From Hymenolepis diminuta (lineage: Eukaryota > Platyhelminthes > Cestoda > Cyclophyllidea > Hymenolepididae), in contig CAADRB010000026.1 of NCBI GenBank assembly GCA_900708905.1, forward strand, positions 829,376 through 893,375: a stretch of DNA of 64,000 nt, read 5' to 3'. Below, piece by piece: positions 13,573 through 26,322 of the stretch (position 1 is the stretch's first letter; every line of letters starts with the position of its first letter). The position numbers and the translations under genes were made by a program. The notes beneath the pieces were generated by a model. That model saw only the letters and a program-made list of their open reading frames with translations. It was not told the origin of the DNA and searched no databases.

Positions 13573-14148
13573 TCATGAAGAGTAGTTAATTAATGTGAAT
13601 GGGAAACATACGAAATTTTTTAGGGGAAGCAGAGAAATAAGTTGTTGGCTGGAGAATTCTCTATTATAAACGTGGGACTGCTTTGTATCAAATCCCATTT
13701 CTGAGATGATTATTGTGGACGGCAAATCATCGGTGTACGCTTGAGGAGGATCTGGCTTTGAATTATCTCCCTTTTGTGATTGCAGTCCTTTAGCAACTCC
13801 CTTCATAGCTCCTTGAGGTGCCGTTTGGTAAATTCTAATTCTGGCTAAAAGATGGCAAACTTGAGGTCATCGTAAGGCACCGTGGACGGCTTTTCGAGCT
13901 TGGATTCTGTTGGTGCTAGATTCATGATAAGGCAGGTTAATCACACTTATTGGTAGGTCATTTCGTAAGCGCAAAACTGTATCTAGAGGATTAAGAAAAT
14001 CTCTGAAATATGCAGTGTATTGAATCTGGGAATAATGAAAGCATTTGGCATTGTAGATCAGAAGATTGCGAGTTTTTACAAGATCACTTATTTGTAACAA
14101 ATTGCAAAGACCAAAAAGTACCAAGGTCACCAATTTAGGAGTTATCAA
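13573..14148 (-). pseudogene. Unidentified broken reading frame, possible pseudogene fragment
   Basis: Two open stretches, 14148-13867 and 13806-13573, lie in one frame. They are separated by a single in-frame TGA (CGA-TGA at about 13867) and 20 open codons, giving about 190 codons with one stop. The middle is polar and protein-like: '...LPYHESSTNRIQARKAVHG', then 'GAMKGVAKGLQSQKGDNSKP'. The N-terminal end overlaps repeat family A, so this may be the interior of an old mobile element rather than a host gene. I do not recognise the product. An open frame of this length can also arise by chance. Confidence 0.2.
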
Positions 14149-14185
14149 ATTGTAGAAATTTGAGTTTAGAAGTTAAGACCTTGCA
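14123..14185 (+). repeat. Dispersed repeat fragment, family A, copy 2
   Basis: 'AAGGTCACCAATTTAGGAGTT' and 'TAGAAGTTAAGACC' match copy 1 at 13004-13070 with scattered substitutions. The two copies are about 1.1 kb apart in direct orientation. Confidence 0.5.
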
Positions 14186-14189
14186 GTTT

Positions 14190-16538
14190 ACATAATCTTG
14201 TTCTAGACAAAGGCACGAACAAATATAAACGTAAAGCTCTTCAACTTTAACATCTTTGGTGACAGACCGCAGAATTTAATATGTTGATCAACAAGCTCTG
14301 AACATCGTAGATATCGTTTCAGCAGTAAAACTGTATTGATTTGTTGCAGATGTTGAATCTCACAAATTTTGTTGAATCGGGGCTAAAATTTATTTACACA
14401 TTTAAATAGTAAATTTACTTTATTACCCGATGCGTCTAAAGAAGTTTTTAAAATTATGAAATTTGCGTTTTGTTTTGTTCAAATCACTCAGTTTAGGTAT
14501 GGGATGTATAAATTCTACCATCACAATTAACGAGGGTGGGGAGGCGAATGGTAAAATTTAGACATTTTGATCCTGAAGTCGATGATTTCTGTGCAACTCC
14601 CAGCGATATTTGCGGCTTTGTCCTTAAGACCTTTGGGATTTTTCCGTCCAGTATAAAGTAATTGATTACAGTAAATAAGTAGTAGTGCCATTTTTGATAT
14701 ATTTATTCCTCGAATGCCGAAGATTCTAGCAGAGTGATTCAATCTAGGTAACTTCAACATAGCGGGGCTCAACAATATCATGTCCGCGTGATTTTCCGCT
14801 GCGTTTACGTAGAGGTTTATTTTATATTAATTCCTATCAAATATACAGTTAATTTATTGTCATAGCCATTTGCTTATCATTAATAATGTAGAAGAATACA
14901 TTAAATTACCAATTTAAGCATAATGCTTTGGCACATTCATTTTTTGAGTGGTGATGCGGTGAAATACAAAACCCGCACTATAGCTATCATAAATGACGAT
15001 ATGTTCAAAAGTTATAAAAAAAGCAATATGAAAGACTTGAAATGCAATATTTACAGTGTCGAAGGCTACTTGCAGACACACAACGTCTAAGACTCAACCA
15101 GCACTTTCAAAATGCGAAAGAGTCCACATCCTCTTCAACAAAATCTTTCATTATTATTCTAAAGAAGGCCTGTGTTAACTTAAATCATCTTTAATAGAGA
15201 TTGTTACAATAAGAAGACAAAGACAATTGATTATGGACCATATTGAATCTGAACATGAATTACTCTATCATGACACAGGTTTCTGACAAATGGAAAATGA
15301 GATTAACACTAGATAAATAGTATGACTTTAGACAGGCAGAAAAATGAAATTAAAGTAGGTTATAATTAAAAAAAACAGATAAAAAAGCGAAAGTCTCCAT
15401 ATTAATGCTAATGAGACACTAGCTAACGTTGAATGTATGTATGAGCCCATGTGACAACTTTGCGAGGTCCCTATCATTCTAAAGAGCATAATATTAGAGT
15501 TTTACTTTAACAGAGATCTTGATTAAGGAAATTTTCTGTTATGACCTTATCATTAATAATATTTGTAATCACCAGACCATGTTCTCGCATTGAAATCAAG
15601 TTTGTAGAAGTTCGCTGCAGATGTCATCCTATTATTTATACCTTTGAGGTGATTTACGGCTATTGCACTTCATTTTTAATGATCGATTAACTTGGGTCAA
15701 GATATAAATTTAATACACGCTGTAGGCACGAAAATAACGAGTAGCAGTTGCTCTGTGAGGTACAGTAGGGATTTATTGATTCCCGCTCTGAAATTTTCAC
15801 AAAAGACATTGAATTAAAACTGATATTTAATGTTGACATTATAGTAGATTCTGCTATGTTAAAGTCACGTCGATATGCATCATCTACAGATAGTCTGTCT
15901 ATCAACAGGAAAAGTGTATTTGAACTGGTTGATTAGACACCTTAATAAGTGGATCATTGTTGAAAAGCACAAAAACTGAATCTGAGATTAAATAAAAAGG
16001 GCTTTTGACGGACCAACTTGAATTTCCACTTCTATCATTCCCCTATTTTAACTCATTTTGAATTGTGGTCAGATGCTTTCCGTCAATGAAAATTTATAAA
16101 TATAATCTCGCTAAGGAAAACAGAGGATAAAACGCTTACATTATTGTGAAGTTATTTTCCGTTTCTTTTTGAAAGGGATTTCTTTCCTCTTGAATTCTGC
16201 ATTTAGCTCGACAGTACTCTCATTTGCAAATTGTTTTAAAGAAACAATTTAAATCAAAGCATATAAATCTTTCCAGTCGTGGTACGTTTAAGACGAATGT
16301 CTGTAAATTTTGGTCATTGCCTTTCAGGTAATTTATTATTCTCATTTTTGTTGTTTTATTCGCATTTTGATATAAAGTATCTGATTCTAAAATTCATAGT
16401 CATGGATACGATTTCTCATTAAGACATATTTCCTCTTCAATTTGTATCGATTTAATTTGAAAAATCGACGAGTACGTTTTCACCTGGCAACTCTAATGAA
16501 TAGCAGTTGCAGTGCCAATTCCTTCTTTAAAAGAGGTG
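14190..16538. other. Non-coding stretch with one unassigned minus-strand open frame
   Basis: A minus-strand frame is open from about 14810 to 14527 and includes 'HADMILLSPAMLKLPRLNH' and ends 'KFYHSPPHPR'. It is slightly richer in G+C than its flanks. I do not recognise it and see no clear splice borders. The remainder is AT-rich sequence without a gene. Confidence 0.4.
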
Positions 16539-16880
16539 GTAGCGGATGCTAACCAATAAGTCTTTTGCTACGCCTAAGTAATCCTCCTAAGCAGTCCGAA
16601 TAGCCTCTAGTAGAGTCCTCTATTATCAATTTACTCCCAAATTAACTAAACTATGTCCAAATTGGTAAGAACCAGAAAAATGCTGCATGGAGAGGGTTTA
16701 TTGCTCACTTCTCTTTTTGTGTTAGTCATTAAATACAAAACCGCGCTAGGCTGCAGGGATCTTGATTGCTGATTGGTTGAGGAGGTCACTGCACACATGT
16801 CCGCACTTGTTCTCTATGCGACTTGTTACATACCGCACTTGCAAGAAAGTTCTAGCCTTGTTAGCATTGCGAATCCCACA
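16539..16880 (-). mobile_element. LTR of the 6.7-kb family, copy 2, inverted
   Basis: Read on the minus strand it begins TGTGGGATTCGCAATGCTAA at 16880. It runs through a CCAAT-type motif (AACCAATCAGC) and a polyadenylation signal CAATAAACCC (minus strand, about 16696-16703). It ends with 'AGGAGGATTACTTAGGCGTA' and 'GCATCCGCTACC'. Both ends match the solo LTR at 6676-7049. No direct repeat is visible at its borders and no internal coding region adjoins it, so it is probably an old solo LTR. It supplies the sequence hidden by the gap in copy 1. Confidence 0.7.
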
Positions 16881-19800
16881 ATGTCTCGTCAAGACAACAG
16901 AGCCAATTATGAATTTGATTAGCTCTGAGATCAATTTTATAATACTTCTAAATGCAAATTAGTGTCGTGATTATGATTATAATTTTAGTCCCCATTACAG
17001 ATTTGTCATTTTAAGGAATTGATCCCAGTTAATTCAAAATCAGCGAATAATTTCATGGCCTATGTAGCCTTATCATGACTATTTAAGCAATATTTGAGTA
17101 GATAAGAAAATACAATGAGTTAATTAATGAACAAATTGAGCAGTTTTAGCAAACTCAGCTACTAGAAATTCGTTGAAATGATTTCCCCTAGTGCAATAAA
17201 ACAGACTTTTTACAAGAAAACATAGCTAATAATAGATAAGAAAATGTTGTATGTTTTTATATATACACTCGTGCATAATTAGTTGCATTATTACCTGTTC
17301 TTTTAATGCTCAAATTTCAGGATTTGTTCCACGTTTTCTGATGCGGCGTCCGGTCAACCACTTAAGGTAACTTTTCTTCTAATATCCAAGTTACTGACAG
17401 GTAATAAAGGCTAACATAAAATTAAGAAAGCAGAGCTCACTAGAGTTCGCTTTAAGCGAAATTTCACAAACTGAGTTGGAAATTTTTAATTACTGATTGA
17501 TCTTTGTTAAGCAAATGCAGTATGGGAGATGCGATCGACTCAGTTAGTTGGGAGGATGAAGTAGTAAGCTCTATCTACTCAATGTGATTTTCCTCATGCT
17601 TATGAGAACAAAATACTAAGTTAAACAGTTAAGGACATTTTCTATACTAAATGATACAACTTTTCAGCTCCAAATTTTAGGAAAAATAAAATCCACTTCG
17701 CGATTATAATTAAAAGAGGAAGAAAAGTTTTAATGCATTAAATAAGAGTTGATATATTTAGATTTCTATAATTAAGCAAGCCAATGAAACAACTTTTCGC
17801 TAGTCCTAGTCATAGAATGAACCTGAAAATACGAAATATCATAATAGTCCAGTAGGGGATGGAACCCCATGGTAAAGTCAGGAAGTATTGAGTGGTCAAC
17901 TTTCTTACATGACTTACCTCATAATATGCGAGTGTTCCACAACTCAGTTATCAAAATTTGATCCATAGGTTTTGGATGAGTTAATGTCCTCTATATAGAG
18001 TCAATTTAGTTTAATTATCAATCATGCTGATGTGATACATTTTTATTTTCTCACAGCTGAGAGATGAGACTAACGAGGTGAACTTTTTGAATGATTGTAT
18101 TAAAATATAAATTTATCTATGTCTACAACAAATTCAGCACTTGTCAAAATCGATACTTAGTAATATACATCATAAGAAAGAAAGTTAACTGATATTTCAT
18201 TGTCAAAATAAACTCAATTATGGCAGGTATCACCAATAATTAGATCGGTAGGTGAAACCCACTTGTCACAGGTGAAAGTTTCTTTTAATAGTTCTGTAAT
18301 AAGGAAGTTTTTCAATTAGGCAGAAGTCATTCTATAATTTTACGAACATTTTACAGTATTATGTTCGTATTTGGAAATTTTGTTTTAAATCTTAGGCTGT
18401 AAAATTTTAAATGATTAATAGCGTAATATATACGAACCCATATATCGATTTCCTGCTACTTTGAAAAAATAAGTAGGTGGCACATTTCATTCTAAGTGTG
18501 ATTATGAAAATTAGTATAATAGATTTAGAATGTTAAATAAATGTTTCAATCGCCCGGCGTTGTCATGTCCTGACATGTGGATTTAAATTTATGCATCATA
18601 AAGTAGGACTAGGATGTAGAGAATCATGAGAAGTGCAGAAGTACTATATAAAGTTTATCGTTCTTATAAACTGAATATCTTCCTTTTACTATCTACAAGT
18701 CTAAATCCCAGTCAGAAAAGAAGGAAAACATGAGTTTTCGTTGTTGAATTGGTAAAATAATACAGTTAAACTTGAACTGTGCACAGTATGGGGGAACTAT
18801 GTTGTTTCACATAAATAACATAAGAGCTAATCGTAATTTTAATAACAATGGGAAGAAAACATAGAATAAAATATTAGTTTCGTCAAAGTAGAATACATAT
18901 TAATTATTCATAATCATATCTTCATTTTGACACTTGCTTTGCATGAATTATGCTTTATTGATCTGATTAAGACATATTTTAAATTTTGTTGAGTGATATG
19001 ATAGCCGGCAATAGTGTTTATTTTAATTTAGGGAATCTTTGTTGTCAAATTTGAATCAAGATCGAATAAACTACACATGAAGCAAAGTTTTAGTTCTGGA
19101 AAATTTCGGGGCAGTAATTAAATGGCAAAGTAGTGCCGACTTTAACCAAACATATGCCGAAATTAATTGTGAAAATTTAATTACATACAATTATAGTTAA
19201 TAGACGAACTCAGGTTGAAGAGAACTAATTTTTGACCTTCAAAGTTTAATATATTTGAGCGTCTGCATGAATAACTAGCAATCGTTCTTGATATGATTTA
19301 GCCTACTGCTTGAATTTTGCTTCTGAATTCAAAACGAAATAGCAATTACTATAAGGGCATCTTGAATGAACTCTGTCCTTTGAGCTCTACTAAGATCAAG
19401 TAAACCGCTTAAGATCATGTAAGGTCATTCCGCATTTTCGACCTTTAAAAGAAGAGATGAACTGAAAAGGTACGGTTGGCATAAGAATAAAACAGTCGGT
19501 CAATAAAAATTGGAGACCGTAAATAAGAATATGATCCAAAGGACGAATTTTGGAATCTAAATTATGAAACGTGAGGCAGCGAACTGTTCATTAAGTTGAT
19601 ATTCGAGTATCCTATTTCAAAAATTAAATTAAGTAACTCTTGGCGCTCTTTCAATCCTCCCCTCCTATTCTTTATCAACTTTTCAGTTGCTTTCCTCCAA
19701 AGATGAATTGCAAAATAATTCTGATTGTCAAAGGTTATATCAATTATAAACATATGATTTACTCAAAATGGAACTAGTTTTAACGCTAAATACTATATTT

Positions 19801-21169
19801 TAATTGAAAAAATAATCACTAGAGTGCTCCAAAATTGGTATCTTCTATGATTTTTAAGTTAAAAATATCAACTCTTTTAAAATCATTATTTTTTGCCCAC
19901 TCATATCCTAAATCGTTACATGTTGCTACCAATTTTTCTGTGGTATTATTCTTTCGCAGTAGCGTACCTGGAAAAGATGTCGAATTTCTATTTATTTTCT
20001 ACTCAAAAATTAAAGTAACATTTCTATCATACATTATATTACCCATGAAAATATTCATTATTCTTAAGTTCTTTAATTCCCTTTTAAAACATGATGTCAG
20101 AAGGTTTATATACTGAATCCTTAATTTATTATTCAAATTTAACAATATCAATAAAATGGCAATTTGTAGATCAATGAAATTTTCAAAACGTAAAATAGCC
20201 ACTTATCTCCCTAGCATTTTTATTGCTAACTGATAAATAGCATTTATACATAATTGATCAAGGTGACAAATGACATTAAATTGACAGCTCTACCCTTTGG
20301 CTCCAGAAGACAGCTAGTGCGTTCATAATAGAATTGTCTGTTTCTATCCACTTGCACTTGCTCGCCGATGCTTGTCTCCAACTTAATTTAAGTTTTCTAA
20401 TGTTTAATATAAACAGTTATCTGGTCGAACTATTTCGGAAAATAGTAGAGTCCAGAATTTATAAATTCACGCGAAATTATGGAATATAAGTGATACTCAA
20501 TACCTCGTTTTGGTAAACTATGACGAAATAATACTATCGTGATAAGGATAAAAATATTTGAAAATCTATTATTCCTGGTTAGTACAGTTATTAACCTCTC
20601 TTCTAATTACCGAATCATGACTGGATATTTGCTTGCTGTATATTAAAACACTTAGAGGAAATTGTTAGAGATTGCCACAGAACGGCAAAATGAAAAAAAC
20701 AACAACAAAATCAATTTTTTATTGTAACCATAAATAGATTAGAAAATGATTCCTCCCCATTGAAAGTACGTATATAAATCTTATGCTGATATTAACATAA
20801 GAAATATTCAAGAAAAATGCAGATCGCAAATTCTTTTCCAAAGACTCAATTTCACTTTGAAATGATAAAGAAACTATTGGAAGTAAATAATCGATTTTAT
20901 GTTAAGCGATTGAATGCATTAATAATACATTTGCCAAGACTTTATTTATTCTGTATCTTTTAAAATTAATGTAAATTAAATAATTTTTCTAGGCATCCGT
21001 TTAATTAAGTGGGGTTATTTTTATAAAACTGGACACAACTCCATCAATAATTAAAATAAATCCAAGATGCAATTTAACTGAATTGAGAATTAATTTCCAA
21101 CTTTTCCAGACTAAATTTAATTCATCATAATGGAATTTTTTGGCATTGATGTCAACATATATGGAGAGA
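16881..21169. other. AT-rich non-coding stretch, no gene recognised
   Basis: Only short AT-driven frames are present. One 46-base segment (17321-17366) with good splice-like borders and higher G+C is described as a finding. No RNA gene or repeat copy was recognised. Confidence 0.5.
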
Positions 21170-21403
21170 TGGTACTAGCAGTTAGGTACCCGATATTTGA
21201 CCCAGCTCTAATTTAGGCTGCACTTTCTATCTTCTACCACTCTCCACTACGGCAACAGGGTAGAGAAAAGACAAGACACCGTTAAGTAGAGTTTATTCGG
21301 AGAGGACTAGGAATCAGATGAGAGAAGGAGAGTATGTGCCAGTAGATACAGTGGAAGACAGATGTGGTAGACACACCAACATGATTTTGAGATCACTGGG
21401 GGG
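21170..21403 (-). mobile_element. Possible LTR-type fragment ending at an assembly gap
   Basis: About 230 bp with clearly higher G+C than its surroundings ends abruptly at the second run of N in 'CACTGGGGGG'. Read on the minus strand it contains CCGAATAAACTCTACT (AATAAA at about 21292-21297). This has the same short polyadenylation context as the LTR at 16539-16880, followed by a G+C-richer tail. No second copy is seen in the window. Other repeat types remain possible. Confidence 0.3.
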
Positions 21404-21440
21404 NNNNNNNNNNNNNNNNNNNNNNNNNNNNNNNNNNNNN
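21404..21440. other. Assembly gap (37 N)
   Basis: A short run of N between a G-rich end (GGGGGG) and AT-rich unique sequence. The abrupt composition change suggests a repeat or G-run that stopped assembly. Confidence 0.95.
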
Positions 21441-23398
21441 GGTTGAAATAATTTGAGATTGGACATAAATAAATCTATTTAGGCTATTCGGGGCGGAAAA
21501 GTTACATTATTGGTGTTTTATTTTTAACATCGATGTATGGCAATTTACCGCATGTAAATATTTCTTGATTAACAAATGAATGTAAGCTTCACGTTTATGT
21601 CAAATTGTAAAGTACACAAATTTGTCTTTTGACGGAAAGCCGATCCAACTTCAAGAAATTCTTAAGATACCATAAAAATTTCGTCTCCATGTAAAGAAGT
21701 GTTTTCTTTTTCAATCAAAATTAGGTTCCTATATTTAATAATTCTACTTCAGTTGGGCTATTTTTTCTGAACAAACTTCATTATCAGTGTATGATATTAG
21801 CATCTCGTTCTTTAAAAAAAGGCTTTAAAGGGGAACTTTCTAAAATACGCAAAAGACACCAAATGAAGAGGTAAAAATACTGATACGTTTTTGTGTTAGA
21901 AAAGAGCAAATCTCGAAGTGAATATTTCTTTATTTACTGCAAATAGACATTAGAAATAGGCATTTTCTGCTGTCTTAGGTCGATTATCAGTCGCCACATG
22001 ATTATAATGTTTAATTTAAAATTTATTTAAAGTTTATTTATCCTGTTTTAACCGTAAAAATATCAAGGAAATGCCATTTTGATTTCAAAGAGTAAATTAG
22101 TTTCAAATGGCCCAAACGCAACAATCGGAGTGCCTTTTGGAAGCATAAGAGTTTAGCTTTGTAAAATGTGCGATTATTTATATTTAATTTAAATATTTGT
22201 TTAAAATACCTAACTGGGTAACTTTTTTGCGCCAACAGTAATTATTAAAAAGCAATCCATGATTTATAAAAAAATCATGCAACATCTCCTTTCTGAAAGC
22301 TGAAAAATAGTACCACCTCAAATTAAAATGATAATGGTTTCCTTTAAAGTAACTCAATTCTATAATCGGAACAAAATATATAATTTAATTTTTAGAATGT
22401 AGCTCAATGGGCAGGCATTTTTTGCCTTTAGAAGGTCTTTAATGCAGGTAAATGTTTACTTCAGGTAATAGATTTAATTATGCCCTTTCACATTCGTCCA
22501 CTTGCATCCCTTTCATAATCTTGGAATTCACATCACATTTAATACTGATCAAAAGCGGATGTTAAAACAAACCTTTGATTAAGTGTGCACTATTTACAGC
22601 TTTGACTGTCGTTGTGTTTATTAAAATAATCTGTAGATGATTATTTCCATTAAATTAAGCTTATTTTTAGCCGATGAATTCACTATTTCATAGCATTGTA
22701 AAATTTGTATTAACACATTATTAGCAACTGCCATACTTAAATTGCTTTCGAAATTGAAGTTGTACTGGACCACCCAAATTTGCCCTAAAGATGAAAGGAA
22801 TAAAAACGGAGTTGCATGTTTCACCTTCAACTAAGCTTTTCAAAGGTGCATATTAGTGCACTAGGAATAGGGTATTTAAAAAGAAAATAAGAGTATAAGC
22901 AATTATCTGAATTATATAATACTATTAGTAGTATAATTATGTTGTTAACCAATAAAAGAAGTATGATTTTTACTAGTTTTCCGGAATCAATGCTTGATGT
23001 AGAAAACGCATGAAAGTAAATGAAATATAAGTGCACAAATTTTGCCTTCGTTGTGTATCAACTTGTCTTGCCATTGCATCTTATTCTAAGCATATTAATC
23101 TTCCATATTGTTGTCGTTTATGACAGAGCAAAATATTTACCATTTCAATATATAGAAAAGCATCCAAATGCGGGAAGGCGTGAAGCACAGGGAGGTAGTT
23201 TAGAAGGAACGAATAAAGTCGGAATATCGAATTAGCCAAGTTTTATTAGATTTCGCTATTCATCTTTTCCGAAGTTTTCATAATACCCGGAGTAACGATC
23301 GGTTCGATGAATGCTCTAGGTCTTAGAACTTTTGAGATTCCGAGGTAGAGGAAGCTCATACTTATCCAGGTTTTGGTATTAAATAGGCGGCTGCTTGA
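21441..23398. other. AT-rich non-coding stretch, no gene recognised
   Basis: Short hydrophobic open frames on both strands (for example 22621-23036, minus strand) look like chance products of T-rich sequence. No motif, RNA or repeat copy was recognised. Confidence 0.5.
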
Positions 23399-23893
23399 GG
23401 GGGTGGAAGATGCTTGGGACAGCGCACCCAGATTTGGACGTCAACATCCATTTCGAGCAGGATACTGTCACGCAGAGATGTGATAATAGTTTTGCAATGC
23501 ACTATTCTGGACTTTCTCCTCGAAAGGATCTTCGAAGAACTTCAGCCTGATAGAGCTAGATGTAGTTTCGTTCTGTACTCAAAGAGTAAAAAAACCTATC
23601 ATCTCTTCTACTACACTCTTGTCTTGCGACGCGGGAAGCACCTGATTTACGCTGTCAGCAAGTTGATATTCTAGATCATTTAATTTAGGTAGAGAGGGAA
23701 AACTAAAGATACTGAGCCCATGACAAAAATCCTCAAACTGGGTAGAAGAGATGTTGATGAAGTTTCTCGAAAGGGCCACCTTTGGTGCCATAAGTGGTGA
23801 ATACCTGGCAGAAGCCATTAATGATGGATATGAATCAACTCGGATAAGGTAAGAAATTCCTTGGATGTATTCAGCAAGATGAAAATTAATGCG
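23399..23893. other. G+C-richer segment open on both strands, possible coding remnant
   Basis: On the minus strand a frame is open from about 23893 to 23579, including 'YLIRVDSYPSLMASARYSP', with further open sequence in another frame below it. On the plus strand a frame open from about 23722 contains 'KFLERATFGAISGEYLAEAI' and runs into a consensus donor, AAG|GTAAGA, at 23850/23851. The two readings exclude each other as functional genes. Composition suggests that something coding is or was here, perhaps a pseudogene. I do not recognise either product. Confidence 0.25.
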
Positions 23894-26023
23894 AGATCAC
23901 GAAAACTTAAGTTCTGCAGATAAGCTCTCTAACATCTAAAAATTATTTAACAGTCAGCTATTTCTGAAGCTCAAAAGATTAGGCTTTGGCATTCTTGAAT
24001 TCCAGCTTCCGGTTCTGATTTAATATATTACAAATAAAAACTGGTGTTAAAATTCATTTTACCGTACCTTCACTCAGAGAGTGTTGGTAATATTTTCATA
24101 GCTCGATTGAAATTAAACGCTTTATTCAGCAAATACAGAATTTGACTTTTCAGCGCGTTTATTTGTTAGAAAAAGCAGATTTAAGTTAATTAGATGATGT
24201 CGCGCGGAAAAATTCAACTAGAAATTTATTTTTTCTGTAGTTGTCTGATGAGGTTGCACGTAATTGACGCCTTCAATCACTATGGGTGTGAGTTTGTGTA
24301 AGAACAATTAATTTGTGTTTTAATTGCGTGATTTCAAAAAGGCGCTATTTTTTGTTTGAAAGACAAAATTTCTCCGACATAGTTTGAGAATTTAAATTTC
24401 AAAACTCGGGTCATTAGTTTTGTAACACCAGCCACAAAGGTATTTTCAGTAGTTGTAACCATGTGATGCAACGTTTTTATAAATCCTGGTGGCAATTCCA
24501 CATCCAAGTTATGGAGGTTAAAAAATATCACTAAAAATTATTAAAGCTGGCATTGAAGAACACAACCAACTGCATAGGAATGGAAGTGAATAATGAATAC
24601 AAGTGAATAAATTCCTTATATTTTGTTGATAAATTGAAACTATTTACGGAAAACTACCGACATATTTAAATAAAATCTTTTAACTTTTCCCCAATTTTAT
24701 AAAGCCCAGGTTCTGCTGGTATGATATATTTTCTCTCTTGACATCACTAGACTTCAGTTGACTCAGGAATCGAGGAAGAAGATTATGACAGAAGGCAGTT
24801 AACCTAAGACATTTATTAATCAAAGAGAGGTATTACATAGGAACACAAGTTGTCTTTATGTAATTGATATCCAGAAATCAAACTGACTGATAGCAGTTTA
24901 GTCCCAAATAACTGTCAAGCTATCAGCATCAATATGAGTCTGCGTCTCGATTAAGATGATGGATAAATTAGAGATGACTTGCAAGAAATGATTTTCTTGA
25001 GACACAACTTAAAAACTGCAGCTATGAGCTTTGCTTTGTCGGCTTCCAATCATGTAGCATCATAATTTTCTTTAAAATATGTTCTTGATAAAATGATGAT
25101 TGACTCATTTAAGCCTTGGACTCTCGAAATTTTTGGGTTTAGTTAATGCTTTATTTAGAGCCCGGAATAGATTATTCATATTTCAAAAATTCAGGAATAG
25201 AATAGTGTTTATGTTTCTTTTGGGTAGTAGTTCACTGAAGAAAATACTTACGCATGAAAGTAGAATGAAAACATTAAATTCCTTACATTTTAAATGATCT
25301 TCGAATATCAGTTTACTCAGCTGAGAGAAATTGCTTTTCGCATCAAAGCTGTGTGTTGAAGAGTAGGTTCGTGAATTTTAAAGAAACACTAACTGAATTA
25401 AAAGAAAATGAAATTTAAATATTCTCTCTTAAAATGTATTGACTTTTCTAGAGTTCGTTTTTAATTTATGACACTTCTTTATTGGAAATTTCATTATTTC
25501 CCTAATTTTATTTGGAAGTGCTTAGATCGGTTGAGGATTTACTTTAAAACCAATAGAAATAAAATAGTACTAAATTTTGGCTTTCATGACGAAGTTTGAA
25601 TATTCTTAACGATATATTTCATTATCACAGAGGGAAAATAGAGTTGTGGCTCTCTGTAAAGTATGAAGAACCATGCTAAAAAATCACCGAAGACTCCGGA
25701 GAGACAACAACCGGGATAGATCACGTTTAATTATTAATGTTGTGGAACAAATACGCATATGCAGAATGCTGATGGCTGGACATCGGAGTACCACGAAGTT
25801 TTATATTAGAATAATAAATAATATGCACCTATTGAGATCGATAAAAAAGAAATCATTACGGACTTTGATCATCCAAGAATTAAATTCAATAATTTAGAAA
25901 TTAAAAGAATGACACAAACTCCTTTAAAAATAGTAAAAAATCTCAATTAAATTTTGCAACTTTTAATTGTTTTAAAATTTATAATATCATTTTTTAAATC
26001 TTGTCCTATTTTAATTGCTTGAA

Positions 26024-26044
26024 ACATATATATATATATATATA
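26024..26044. repeat. (TA)n microsatellite
   Basis: About nine TA units in a row, in an AT-rich context. Confidence 0.9.
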
Positions 26045-26306
26045 CATATTACTATCACAATTCGAATAAATTATTGATATGTTATAAGCTTTCTTGCAAC
26101 GATTGGTCAATATCAATCCACAATTGAGTAAGATATAAATCTCCAATTGGGGTCCATATAACGAGGCGAATAAATTAGACATGGGAAAGGATGAATAAAA
26201 AATTTCCCATTTGTGGGCTAACTCGCGAAACGGAAATGGAAAAGCACACACTGAAGAATTTATCGTGAGACCTGCTTCTGCAAAGGGATCACCAAATCTT
26301 CCCATT

Positions 26307-26322
26307 TCTCTCTCTCTCTCTC
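26307..26322. repeat. (TC)n microsatellite
   Basis: About eight TC units in a row, within a pyrimidine-rich, slightly G+C-richer patch. Confidence 0.9.

Noticed and set aside
23399..23893. A Ku70/Ku80-like C-terminal arm on the minus strand
   Set aside because: A few residues around a broken frame ('KFFEDPFEEKVQNSALQNYY') recalled Ku proteins, but the match is too short, crosses frameshifts and conflicts with an equally good plus-strand reading.
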